Source of the DNA: Sipunculus nudus
Taxonomy: Eukaryota > Annelida > Sipuncula > Golfingiida > Sipunculidae
Length of the DNA: 64,000 nt
Direction of reading: 5' to 3'
Assembly (NCBI GenBank): GCA_026874595.1
Contig: CM049311.1
Span: 16,763,676-16,827,675 of the forward strand
Shown here: positions 13,221 through 23,449 of the stretch, piece after piece
Layout of the letters: each line of letters begins with the position of its first letter
How positions within the stretch are numbered: position 1 is the first letter of the stretch
The notes under the pieces: generated by a model
Database searches by the model: none
What the model saw: the letters and a program-made list of their open reading frames with translations, nothing else
What the model was told of the DNA's origin: nothing
Position numbers and translations under genes: made by a program

Positions 13221-14027
13221 TTGATAAATATTAGTAACTGCAAAATATTTTTATTTCTTTTGGTTTTTCATGTATATTATCATTAGAAAAGCTATGAGAA
13301 AATGGCCCTGCTAAAATGAACCTCTGTAAATTATAGAATAATGGACATGAGCTAAACCATTTAGTGATGCACCAAGGGAACAAATAGGCCTACAGTAAGT
13401 GTTATATAAAAGTAACATTTCATAAACAAATAATGTGTGAAGGTAATTAAGTTTTCAAAAGTTAAATATATGGCCAACTTTAAGAGATATGAATGCAAGA
13501 CTACAAAGTATTTATATTTCTTAAATCTTGTCAATAAGCACTTACATTAGATCCTAATATTTGATCACATTTGAATATTAGGATTAAATTCCTTAAATTT
13601 TTTTCTTTAAAAAAAACAACAAAATTGTCCAAGTCTCATAAAAAAGAATATATTTAATATTAAAATTATAAGATTCATCTTTTTTATTAGTCCTGTGTAT
13701 TGAAGGGGTGGGTGGGGGGAGGGGTCTCAGTTGTTACTGCTCGTTGCTGAAAAATGTTAATTTTAAGATTCATCTAGTTCATAGTACAGGTCTGTTAACA
13801 GAATGGGGGGGGGGGGGGGGGGTTGCCAGAGAAAAAGGCTCCCTGTGGTATGGTCTTAACTGCGGACAGCCTGATCAAGCTCAACTCAGTGGAGAGACGG
13901 CTTGCCCTGGTGATGGGATTGCATAACATTATGCCAACAGCCTGGGGAGCATAGAGATGTGCACTGAATGACCTACAGTCACCTAAGTGGACTGCTTGAC
14001 AATGTAAGGGAATACAGTAAGAGCCTC
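13221..14027. other. Spacer with 18-G tract, no gene seen
   Basis: Contains a G run at 13805-13822 and a short G-rich stretch at 13705-13723. The open frames across the G tract (13708-13926 + and 13795-14040 -) are overlapping shadows with poly-Gly/poly-Pro readings. Confidence 0.5.
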
Positions 14028-14735
14028 CAAAAAAATTCAATAACTAGCCTAATTTTGCAGTTTTTATTTTAAAATTTCAGATTTTAACAGATTAAATCCT
14101 TATGTGTACATGCTGTGAAAATTAAATCCACAGTACTTACAGGAAAAAAAACGTGCTGTGGCCAAAGTTGGGCAAAATTTATGGTACCAATTTTATATTT
14201 TTGCCAATATTTAAACAAATTTAACAGATTTTGATCTAATTTTTGTTATACAATTAAATTTTGATTAATTAAAGTTGTATTACTGGAAAAAAGTCCCTAC
14301 CTTTAACACTTTTGGTCTTAAGTGACCGAATATCTTCCCTGATTTTTTTACAAAGTCCATTATGTTTCGGCCCATAACTTTTTTAAATGAAACAATACTG
14401 ACTTAATTTCTGGCATGTACATAGGAACTATACAGAGGAACATTTATGGTAAATATGAAGAAAACCAGATGAGTTGTTTTGATATTAGCCAGTCCTGAAG
14501 TGTGAAAATAGATTTCTAATAAAAAATTGAGGTTTTTCCTCAATATCTCGAAGGAACAAAGTCCTATTGACCCAATTTTTGGCATGGTAGGAGATTTTGA
14601 GGACAGCTAACTGTATGCCAAATTTCAGATTCGTAGGTCCAATGGTGTCGAAACGTGCCAGTCTTACAGACGGACGGACGGACGGACAATGGACCACAAC
14701 TATAGCTCAGATGACTTATAGTCAGCTGAGCTAAA
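14028..14735 (+). repeat. Hairpin-ended dispersed repeat, copy 1
   Basis: Starts with AAATTCAATAACTAGCCTAA and ends with a run of GGAC units (about 14670-14688), CAATGGACCACAACTA and a terminal hairpin followed by CTAAAAA. A second copy begins directly at 14734 with AAAATTCGATAACTAGCC. Shared internal landmarks are CAGGAAAAAAAACGTGC, CAAAGTTGGGCAAAA, TAGTCCTGAAGTGTGAAAATAG and GGAACAAAGTC. GGAC runs with a terminal hairpin are, to my knowledge, common in bivalve dispersed repeats. Confidence 0.75.
14703..14733. repeat. Terminal hairpin of the dispersed repeat
   Basis: TAGCTCAG-(A)TGACT-TAT-AGTCA-(G)CTGAGCTA: a 31-nt near-perfect palindrome with one mismatched pair and a TAT loop. In copy 2 the corresponding loop is where the 4.2-kb element has inserted. 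Confidence 0.85.
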
Positions 14736-15292
14736 AATTCGATAACTAGCCTAATTTTCAAGCTTTTATTTTCAAATTTCAAATTAAAACAAATTTAATA
14801 CTTATGTTTACATACTGTGAAAATTAAATCAATGGTGTACTTACAGGAAAAAAAAACGTGCCATGGTCAAAGTTGGGCAAAACTTTATTTTTATGCTAAT
14901 AACTTAAAAAATTTACAAAATTCAGATCTTATTCTGGGTAAACAATTGAATCTTAATTAAACATAGTTATATACTTGGGGAAAATAGACAATTTTCTGGC
15001 ATACATGTACATAGGAACTATATAGAGGTATATTTATGGTAAATATGAGGAAAAACAGAAAAGTGGTTTTGTTATTAGATAGTCCTGAAGTGTGAAAATA
15101 GCTTTTTAATTAAAAGTTGTGGTTTTTCCTTAATTTCTCAAAGGAACAAAGTCAAAAAGACCTAGTTTTTGGCTTGGTAGATTTTTGTATTCCTAGGTCT
15201 TACGGTTTCAAAACTTGCCACATCTACAGAGGGACGGATGGACAGATTGACTAACAACAGACAATGGATCACGACTATAGCTCAGATGACTT
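14734..15292 (+). repeat. Hairpin-ended dispersed repeat, copy 2 (5' part; continues at 19518)
   Basis: Direct tandem copy of 14028-14735, shortened internally. It runs up to GCTCAGATGACTT, half of the terminal hairpin. The other half (TTATAGTCAGCTAAAAATTG) resumes at 19518, so the copy is split by the 4225-bp element. Confidence 0.75.
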
Positions 15293-15315
15293 CCCTTACG
15301 AAAATGAAAAGTACT

Positions 15316-15640
15316 CACATATATGTGCCTTATATGTCCCTTATAAGGGCCTTATATGTCCCTTATAAGGGACATTTATTCCCATATAAATGCTGTGTAT
15401 GTGAGTTATATTTATTTTGCAGCTACATGTTTAGTCAGGCATTGTTATATGTGAGTTATAAGGGAGTTGTATGTTTGTTATTTGCCAGTTAAAAAAAAAA
15501 AGTTATAAGGGAGTTGCGCATGAGGCCATTCTGTATATTTCATTTATATGTAACTTGTATAGGAGATATAAGGGAAGTGCACATGAAGGAGTTCTGTATA
15601 TGTCAGTTATATGTCAGTTATAAGTTTATATACTTTGAGG
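15316..15640. repeat. Left subterminal array of the 4.2-kb element
   Basis: Repeats of CTTATATGTCCCTTATAAGG, ATATGTGAGTTATAAGGGAG and variants. The CCTTATAAGG cores are perfect palindromes. Such clustered subterminal motifs are typical transposase-binding regions. Confidence 0.75.
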
Positions 15641-16539
15641 CTTACTGTTCTACAAGATAGGACTTACACATGTTCCAAGGGAACACAAATGCTGCAGAAA
15701 CTTCTAAGTCTCAGCTCCATTATTGTTCTGAGAAAATGAATTTTAATTGAATAATCAATACTGAAGAAGTATGTTAAAATGGGTATCAAAATAACCAGAT
15801 TCCTCAGAACTTTATGTTTATTAGAAAAATAATACTATAAATAAAGATTTTTTTTCATCTGATTTATACTTTAAGAGGTGTAAACTATAGTAATCATGCA
15901 TCCAGAAAAACATAATTTTTTCCAAAATACAATACATAAAAATAATTTAACTATATTTCACGTTGTTTATAATAACCGCCATTGATAATTATAAGAAACA
16001 GTAATTCTTTTGGAATGTTGTGTATATACAAGTACTTCAGCATCCAAATGCAATTGATAACTACTTCATAAATACAGAACAAAGGGTACTGATGTAGTGT
16101 GCCACTGACCAATTATGGTCACATAAGCATTAACCTAATATCATATTGGTTTTAGAAACAGCTAGAACAACCACGCTTTCCAGCTGTAAAATATATTGCC
16201 AAAACTCAACAGCATTGATCAAAGCATATGTACTTAAAAAAAATATGTGTCTGCATTCTCATTGCGACAATAACCAGCATTCTTCAGGTGCACTAATCAG
16301 TAATTTTCACGAGTATATGTTACACCCCCCCCCCCCCCCCCCCCAGCAGACAAGCTTGCTGTACAGGCACTCTCTACAATCGACCTTTGACCTTACTGTA
16401 CCCTGCCCTGGAATTGTGCATGGTGATGTCACATGAATGCTGTACAGGCTGTGCACATCAGCAGGACAAAGGCATGCAGATTCAGTTACATCTGAATCAG
16501 TGATAACATCCGGTAATAGTTAAGGAGTACCAATACACA

Positions 16540-16600
16540 CTTTGAGTGACAAGTTCTTTGTCAAGCAGAAGGGGAATGTATCGCTGAAAATGTCTCATTG
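16540..16600 (+). other. Possible exon 1 of a spliced transcript inside the 4.2-kb element
   Basis: Segment ending at TGTCTCATTG followed by a consensus donor GTGAGTAA at 16601. The upstream boundary is arbitrary. First of four exon-like blocks (17053-17104, 18045-18111, 18698-18865) on the same strand. No long open frame continues across them, so a noncoding or decayed transcript is the more natural reading. Confidence 0.25.
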
Positions 16601-17052
16601 GTGAGTAATCTTGCATTACTTCAGTTATTTTTGCATGTTAAACCAGTGATTGCATAAAGATGACTTAACCCATCTTGGTTTGCCCTGCAAAAACACAATC
16701 TGTGCGTTTCAAGATAAAATTTCCTAATTGGTGGCCCATTTTACAAAATACAACATTTTTGGACAAAAAGCTGATGCTGTTGCCCCTGTAAAGTGACAAT
16801 TTGCATGTTCTATACTACAACAGGAACTGAGCTAAGAACAAATCCTTTTCACTGGTGCTATTTGCAATTGGGTGAGTAAACAGCAGGCCCCAAATTTACA
16901 TATTGATGTACTTTCTGAATGTCCCCAACCTGTGAAGAGATTATGAATCAACCTACATAAAGCTTCATCAGATCAGCATACAAATGTTATGAGTACCACA
17001 TACTACCATTTAATTTGTTGGACCTTTGGCTATTGACCATGTTCTTATTTAG

Positions 17053-17104
17053 CTGAACTCTGGGTCATGAAAAGAAAAAGCTTCTACACATAAAGCCCTT
17101 CAAG
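17053..17104 (+). other. Possible exon 2 (52 nt) inside the 4.2-kb element
   Basis: Acceptor GTTCTTATTTAG, donor CAAG|GTAATG. Stops occur in all three frames across or at the edge of the segment. Confidence 0.25.
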
Positions 17105-18044
17105 GTAATGATGTCCTCTTCATTTTCGAAATTGACTTGAATTTTTCTGTCTTGCTAGAGTGCATAAAAGTTATAATATGGTAAAAAATTATTATTTATA
17201 TAATGCTCATAAGTTTTTCTTTCAGCCAAAGTAAACATTAAACACTGTTGATCATTGCTGATTTTACAGCCACTGTCTCAATTTTGGTGAATGCTTTTTA
17301 CAAAATTGAAGAGGGGTTTAATGTACTCAACCAAAACATTACAGCTAATCAAATATTTCTAACTATTGGGGTCTATCACACAAAAGCTCCTAAATTAAGC
17401 TTTAATTTGGTAATATGCCTTTCTACTTGTCATTTCCATATACTGTAAACACCACTTAATTTACAATTTTAAACATAAACACACTATGTTTGATAACAAT
17501 CCATAAGCCATTCATATGTAGAATTTAATCTGAATGTGACATCAGAAGGTCAAGAACACTCTTACATAGGTTATGAGCACTTTAACTTTAATGGGCTTGG
17601 TCCTGTGACTTTTTTTTCATTTGAGGTTTCTTCTGAAATGTTCACTTTCATTACAAAAGGAAAAGGCATAATGATTTGGGAATTCGTTTCACTAAGGATC
17701 AGATGATTGCATCATATACTATTTTGATTCCCAAAGAGAAATCAAATTCAATTTACAGGGCAATCAAAAGTGGATTTTTTGCCCACCTTGAATAATTTCT
17801 TTTTAAGTAGTAGTGCCATTTCACCTTGAAAGGTCAAGACATCATTTCGAACATTACTGACCACCAAGATATCACTGATGTACTGTTTTAGTTAAATGAT
17901 ATGATGTGAGGTCCTGTTTTATGTTTATTTGTCTACTTAAATTTCAAAATACCAGTAGGCATGGCTCAATGTTCGTAATTATTTAATTCCAACAACCTTT
18001 GTTTCTATGATTTGTAATGGTTTCTTTACTTTTCATACAACCAG

Positions 18045-18111
18045 TATGAAGAAATGGTGCTGAAAGTATAAGGAAAACCTAAATATGTCCAGCCCTTGCA
18101 AGAATTTTCTG
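18045..18111 (+). other. Possible exon 3 (67 nt) inside the 4.2-kb element
   Basis: Acceptor CTTTTCATACAACCAG, donor TTTTCTG|GTAAGC. GC content is higher than the flanks. No continuous reading frame. Confidence 0.3.
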
Positions 18112-18697
18112 GTAAGCATATTCAGTTTATCATATAAAGTAACATTTAAATCTTTAAGCAAATGGGCAATATTATGATTTGTAGGGTTTTTTTATCTAAT
18201 AGCTGGAGCATACAATATTTGAAGTGCAAATTTAGTGTTTAACATTTATGGTGATAGGGATATTCATATGACTGCTTACATGTTAAAATTGTTTCAACTG
18301 AGTAACCTACTTTCTGAGCCTATGAGCATCTTTAGGCCACAATGTCTATCCTGTGACCAGTATATTTGATAATCTTTAATGTTTGTATATACTCTGTATA
18401 ACTAGAAAACTCTTCCTGTGTTAGTAATTGAGAAGTCCAACTGTATGTTCTTATAATCCTTAATTTTAAACAGGCATATTTCCAGAACACTTAAAACCCC
18501 TTTATAGAGAGTAGATTTACTTTCAGTGAAATCTTTTCTTTTTTTTACTTGTGTTGCCTCCAGAAAATTTAAATGTTAAAAAGCACTACTAAGCATCGAT
18601 GTCAAAAGTTTATCTTTAAACTTATTTGATTAAATAATTTATGTGAGCAATAATGACTATATGCGTATACTTAGACTGGTAACATTTGTTTTTGCAG

Positions 18698-18865
18698 GTC
18701 AAACAGGAGGGGACTGAAAAGGATTTAGTGTGTGGCAAGGGTGTATATTACCTTTCAGCCTTAATTCCCTAAAATGACAACTATCTCATATCTGACAGAA
18801 CCAGGGAGTTTTAAAAATCTTATGAAAATATTATTTTCAGTTAATAAATGTGTAAATAAACATTT
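18698..18865 (+). other. Possible terminal exon inside the 4.2-kb element
   Basis: Strong acceptor TTTGTTTTTGCAG followed by GTCAAACAGGAGGGGACTG; an AATAAA signal lies at 18843 with another at about 18854. Noncoding by inspection. Confidence 0.3.
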
Positions 18866-19135
18866 ATTTTGGATATTTTGTTTTCATACTTTTTTGTTTC
18901 ATGTGTTTACATCAATATGACTGAATGAAGTTGATGGACCCCCAGTGTGATCGAGGCCAGCTTTAATTTCAAGGAACTGCACAGTGAAGGAAGCTCACCA
19001 CACACACACAGACCTTAATTACTATTGTCTACCATAATTTCTTGTGGAATAAAGAAAAGAGTAAACACCGTTCAAAACAGAACAACAGACATAATTGAGC
19101 TACTGACAAACAGCACAGAAGGTGCATACACTGGA

Positions 19136-19500
19136 CTTATATGTGAGTTATATGTCACTTATAAGGGACATATATGGCACTTATAAGGCACATATATGGC
19201 ACATATATGGGAGTTATAAGGCACATATATGGGAGTTATAAGACATATATGGGACATATATGGGAGTTATAGGGGACATATATGGGAGTTATAGGGGACC
19301 TATATGTGGAAGCCTTATAAGTGACATATAAGGCCCATATATGTTACATATAAGGCTCCTATCCAATTTGCATATCAAATCCATATACCAGACATATATG
19401 TGACGTATATTGGTGCTATAAGGTTGGACATAAGGGACATATATGGCACATATATGTACCTTATATGTGCCATATAACTTTCACATATATGGCACTTATA
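19136..19500. repeat. Right subterminal array of the 4.2-kb element
   Basis: At least 15 short units such as ACATATATGGCACTTATAAG and ACATATATGGGAGTTATAGG. This is the inverted counterpart of the left array (15316-15640). Confidence 0.8.
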
Positions 19501-19517
19501 AAAATTTTCGGTAAGGG

Positions 19518-19540
19518 TTATAGTCAGCTAAAAATTGAAT
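19518..19540 (+). repeat. Hairpin-ended repeat copy 2, 3' remainder
   Basis: TTATAGTCAGCTAAAAATTG continues the half hairpin interrupted at 15292. It lacks the GAG of CTGAGCTA seen in copy 1. Confidence 0.65.
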
Positions 19541-21154
19541 TGACCCCAAGTCCGTTATCAAAGATGACAAAGCAGTGTTTTAAACGTATGTCTCAGGAGA
19601 GGCATTATACATGGCTATGCCCTGTTTCCCAATCCTAATTGATACATTCAATAAAAATACTGTTTCAAGAAACATTATGGAGAGAACCAAACTTGAGACA
19701 ACAGATGAAGAGTACCCTAGCTTCTGTGGCATGTATGTACATTTGAATGTGATGACATTTTTTATTCCACTGCATTGGACATCTTGAGGGTGGAAAAAGA
19801 AGTGGTTAACTTTACAATACCGGTATTAAAAGGATGCACGGCCTATGTTCCTCAGGCATGTCCATAACTGATAATACCATGTCCTTGTCCCTGTACTCTC
19901 TTCTGGTTACTGATATGCTAAGGCCCCATATATGAAGTAACTTTGAGAAAAGGAAGACCATGCAAATATTTAAAAAATACTAAAAAAGATGTAGCTTATC
20001 TTACTATTTTCTTTCATGAATATGGATTGTAACCACAAGGAATCAAGAAGCTATGTGTTACCGTCAATGCTGCTGCACCTCATAACTGAATCATACTGGT
20101 CTTCTCTAGCATTCCCCAACAGTGATCTGACATTCTGGCAACATTAGAATCTGAAATGGGAGAGACAACTAAGTAATCAAGTAAAGATTATAACTCAAAT
20201 TATATTAAAAGTCAGAGGAACTACTTTCAACAATTTGATTATTATTTTATTGTTTTGATTATAATAATAATTCATTCTGAAGCTTCATTAGAGGTGAAAA
20301 AAGGTAACATTTTATATTTATGTTTATATATGGTTATAGATATAAAGTTGCGGATCCAGTTATTCAAAATCAGGGGGTGAGGGGGCGTTTTGTTTAATAT
20401 ATACACATAATATATATATATATATATATACTGTATATACATATATATATATATATATATACATATGTAAACGTATATGTATATATATATATTTTCAGGC
20501 TATGAAAATTATAAATATTTGTTTTTATTAAAAGTCTGATTCTGCACTTAGGCAACCATTAAAAAACGAGAAGCTTATTCCCAATCATGGACAGGATTAT
20601 ACAAACTGAAGCATACTATTATAAGATGAAAACACTATATTACAGGTATATTTAAAAAGATTTGTTTGCATTACAGCCCTGTAGCTAGATGTTATGATAC
20701 TGGCAAAGAGCAGACTGTTCACTGAATTCAACCAAACTTGACTGAAAATTGACTAGAATTAACTAAAACTGACTGAAATTGACCGAAAGTGATCATTGAC
20801 CTTAATTTCATCAAATGCACTGTTGCATAGTTTATCACTACTAATTTTGATTTGTTCTGACGAATATTGATACATACAAGTATCAATATTCTTCAAAAGA
20901 CCAATTTATGAGAGCATAAAATTCAGGCGAGAAACTGAAAGGGTAGGCGTTTTAGATTTTCTTTCACATAGAGACTATTTTAAAAAATCAATCATTTTTA
21001 TTCTTGTTTCTTCAGACAGATAATGTCAATTTTATTTTAAATTTAATATTGTAAAATAAATTATAAGTGTTTGTGGAGTCTATAAATGTGTTCAGATAAT
21101 GGCTTAATGTCCAATGTATAGATTATTTGCATTTGACAGGTTTCTCTCAAATTA

Positions 21155-21185
<31 letters not shown>

Positions 21186-21716
21186 AAGAGAAGTCAGCAT
21201 GAAATGAAAATCATAAATCAAAAGGAATATTATCATTTTTAACAAATGGTATGTCAGTGTGCACAAAATATATTTAAAATAAATGGCCATGCAGTACATG
21301 TTGCAAACTGCATGTTACACTGTTGGATTTCATAACCAAACTAATATGTTGGAGAGGAATTATTAAATATAATGAGTCTAATGGTACATTTGGTTATTTG
21401 GCAGAAAGACAGTTAGTATTAAGTTAAGAGTCCTTTTTTATTAAAAAAAAAAATAAATATTGAAGTATTATAGTAAAATATCATAAGTTGACAGCATATT
21501 GCTGTTCAGATGAAATGCCTAGCATATATAAAAGCAGGTGTATCAGACTGCTTAAAACACATGAGCAGCAGTACATGACCTGGGGTGGTTTCTCTGTTTA
21601 TCCTGACCTGAGCAGGGAATCATGATTATCACCAGATATATCTTAGTTCTATAAATGCTAAAAAATAGAAAAAAGAAATGTTTATTTTGCATTTTCTAAA
21701 ATTTTACAAAATGCGC
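19541..21716. other. AT-rich sequence with microsatellites, no gene seen
   Basis: Contains (TA)n runs around 20410-20431 and 20442-20461, with smaller ones to 20492, and a (GT)n run at 21162-21185. No supported reading frame. Confidence 0.55.
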
Positions 21717-21745
21717 TGAGTGCTGTGACCAATGGGTCCCTTGTT
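21717..21745 (-). mobile_element. Inverted CAAGGGACCCA terminus
   Basis: GCTGAGTGCTGTGACCAATG followed by GGTCCCTTG, the reverse complement of the terminus at 13186. It immediately precedes the palindrome-flanked site where the hAT element sits. Confidence 0.6.
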
Positions 21746-22044
21746 TTTAATGTATTTTTCAGGGTTTGCAGGTTTTACCCACTACTTAGGGTTGGCACAA
21801 TCTTCCTGGAGGGAAGGGAAGGGATGGAAAGAAATATTTTCTTTCGGAAGGGAAGAAATACTTTCTTCCCACAATTTCTTCCCAGGGAAGAAATAAGATT
21901 CACAACATACCTGTATTTCACGTAGTTCAAATGTCATTTTGGCTTGTTATATCAGTGCAAATCAGAATGATTGATTTCACACCCTTTGGTAAATAAAGGA
22001 CATGCAAACAAACCATGTGGATGTGACTGGTGTGTCATTTTATT

Positions 22045-22318
22045 ATGGGGCTGGATGATGTAGTCTTCAGCTGAGTAATCAAGATGAATTCAACATGAGT
22101 CCACTCAGTCCATTGGTGTTGTTGTTGCTGAAGGCTTGTCTTGAGCTGTGTGATTAGGATGAACTCAAAATGAGTACATAACCTTCAGGGGTGGAGGTCG
22201 GCTTGTACAGTTGAGCTGGTTTTTAGTTAAGTAATTTGGATGAACTCAACATTAGTTTATACCCTTCAGGGATGGAGGTCGGCTTGTACAGTTGAGCTGG
22301 TCTTTAGCTTAGTAACTG
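22045..22318. repeat. Minisatellite of about 80 bp, three units
   Basis: GATGAA(T/C)TCAA recurs at 22083, 22158 and 22239, and GGAGGTCGGCTTGTACAGTT recurs at about 22193 and 22274. Unit spacing is 75-81 bp. Lies inside the hAT element. Confidence 0.75.
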
Positions 22319-22392
22319 GCAGTCCAGCTATGTCTTCTGGTAGCTCACCTACTCCATCCAACTTATCAAGGTCATCAACTCGACACAGGCCT

Positions 22393-22700
22393 ACCAGCTT
22401 CTGTGGCTCAGGGGTAGAGTTCAGGACTCGAAGCCAGGAGATCATGAGTTTGAATCTAAGCCAGGTGGTGAGATTTTATCACGGTTGGCTCCCACCCAGG
22501 GTTAGCGCTGTGAAAGCTAAATGGGGAGACTTTGCCTAACAGTCATGTTTCACTGAAAAATGAGTGCACCTTTCGGGGGTTCCTTGGTGTTGTGACCAAG
22601 CAATGGGGATGACAAACACCAAGGGCCCGCAGGAGTGTTACACCGAGCCCTGTTGACACCAGGATAACTGGGTATAAGCCCCTGTCATGTAGTCCAGAAT
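22393..22700 (+). mobile_element. tRNA-derived SINE
   Basis: The 5' part looks like a tRNA: an A box TGGCTCAGGGGTAG at 22403 and a B box GAGTTTGAATC at 22446, about 43 bp apart as in tRNA genes. It is followed by a non-tRNA body containing GGTTGGCTCCCACCCAGGG and CTTTCGGGGGTTCCTTGGTG. The acceptor-stem pairing of a functional tRNA is not evident, so this is a SINE head with an internal RNA polymerase III promoter. The 3' boundary is approximate. Confidence 0.65.
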
Positions 22701-22925
22701 AGAACTCTGCAGATGTACTTAGTAATAGTTAAGCAAGCATAAGATTACCTCCACCAAATAAAAAATGTAAAAAAAACTCCACTGGACAGCAGCAGCGAGT
22801 TATAGATTTGTTGGCAAAGCGTAACCATGAGTACATCACAGCTGCCATACAGCCTTCAGACAAAGTCTGCACCATATCCAGCTTTCTACTTCTCAGCTAT
22901 GTCTTTGCCTGCTGTATCCTGGTGA

Positions 22926-23189
22926 ATGGGAATAAAGAATGGGAGCCCTACTCTACCTGCAGGGTTTGCGGAGTTAGTATTGAACCTCCACACAGCATAT
23001 GCATCCTCCGTATCCATACAATGGGCTGTCTCAACCATGGGTGTGGTTCAGTCAAAACTTCGAAAAGGTTCATTGTGGAACATACAAACAAGCTTGTATC
23101 TACTTACAGGATGCTGCGTAGAAACCATGTTTTGGACTATTGGATTCACTGTGTTCTATGAAATATGTCTAAACTATCTGAGTGTGTAA
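22926..23189 (+). pseudogene. hAT transposase C-terminal (dimerisation) fragment
   Basis: The frame reads ...LPAGFAELVLNL, then AYASSVSIQWAVSTMG and VVQSKLRKGSLWNIQTSLYL. This matches the pattern of the hAT C-terminal dimerisation region: a proline-aliphatic lead-in, then ASSxSxxxxxSTMG, then KxxLRxxLxxxN. The usual VER before the FS/ST motif has decayed to IQW. Only about 60 residues resemble the domain, whereas a full transposase is 500 or more. A stop precedes the ATG and no DNA-binding or catalytic DDE region is seen. Position near the right terminus of the hAT element fits a 3'-end relic. An overlapping + frame (22808-23161) shows no recognisable motif and is probably a shadow. Confidence 0.6.
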
Positions 23190-23428
23190 ATATTGAACAA
23201 CAATGTGTGCTTAATGAACAACTGATATATATTATTCAGTGGTTCTCTGTATATATGCTTATTTACTATGTTATATATTATTAATAAAAGGTTGTGGGAA
23301 CCTGTGGGAAAAAGAGTTTCTTCCCTGACTTTTTTTTCTTCCCCGAAATTTCCTTTTCTTCCCTGAGAAGGGGAAAATACCTATCTTCCCAACAGGTTTG
23401 CCAACCCTGTACTTAGTACAACGGTAAA

Positions 23429-23449
23429 AACCTGGGTTTAACCCAGGTT
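23429..23449. repeat. Perfect 21-nt palindrome
   Basis: AACCTGGGTT-T-AACCCAGGTT, immediately downstream of the hAT right end. With the left flank (GGTTTTACCC) and right flank (GGTAAAAACC) it suggests the hAT inserted within a larger inverted-repeat site. Confidence 0.8.

Larger units (their letters stand above)
15293..19517. mobile_element. 4.2-kb TIR element with palindromic subterminal arrays, no transposase seen
   Basis: The left end reads CCCTTACGAAAATG and the right end, inverted, reads CCCTTACCGAAAAT. The pre-insertion site is preserved in copy 1 of the hairpin repeat (GACTTATAGTC). Here it is split as GACTT / TTATAGTC, giving an apparent 2-bp TT duplication. About 300 bp at each end is an array of short motifs (TATATGTC, CTTATAAGG, GGGAGTTATAAGG, GGCACATATATGG), mutually inverted between the two ends. 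The interior is AT-rich with no reading frame over 100 codons, so it is non-autonomous or decayed. Short TIRs plus dense subterminal repeats recall CACTA/EnSpm-like or hAT-like elements, but neither the terminal bases nor the target duplication fits one superfamily clearly. Confidence 0.75.
13186..21745. mobile_element. Putative outer transposon with CAAGGGACCCATTGGTCAC inverted ends, heavily nested
   Basis: The left end AACAAGGGACCCATTGGTCA (13186) is matched at 21717-21745 by the inverted TGTGACCAATGGGTCCCTTG. Removing the 4225-bp insertion at 15293-19517 leaves about 4.3 kb between the ends. No transposase is visible and no clear target-site duplication can be read. The two ends may instead belong to separate copies of the same family, so the pairing is an inference. 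Confidence 0.35.
21786..23413 (+). mobile_element. Degenerate hAT-family transposon
   Basis: Ends are AGGGTTGGCA (left) and TGCCAACCCT (right), the common hAT-type CAGGGTTGGC terminus. Right flank GTACTTAG resembles left flank CTACTTAG, consistent with an 8-bp target duplication after loss of two or three terminal bases on the left. Both subterminal regions are rich in GGGAAGAAA / TTTCTTCCC motifs. A hAT transposase C-terminal fragment lies at 22926-23189. The body also carries an 80-bp minisatellite and a SINE, so the element is old. Confidence 0.65.
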
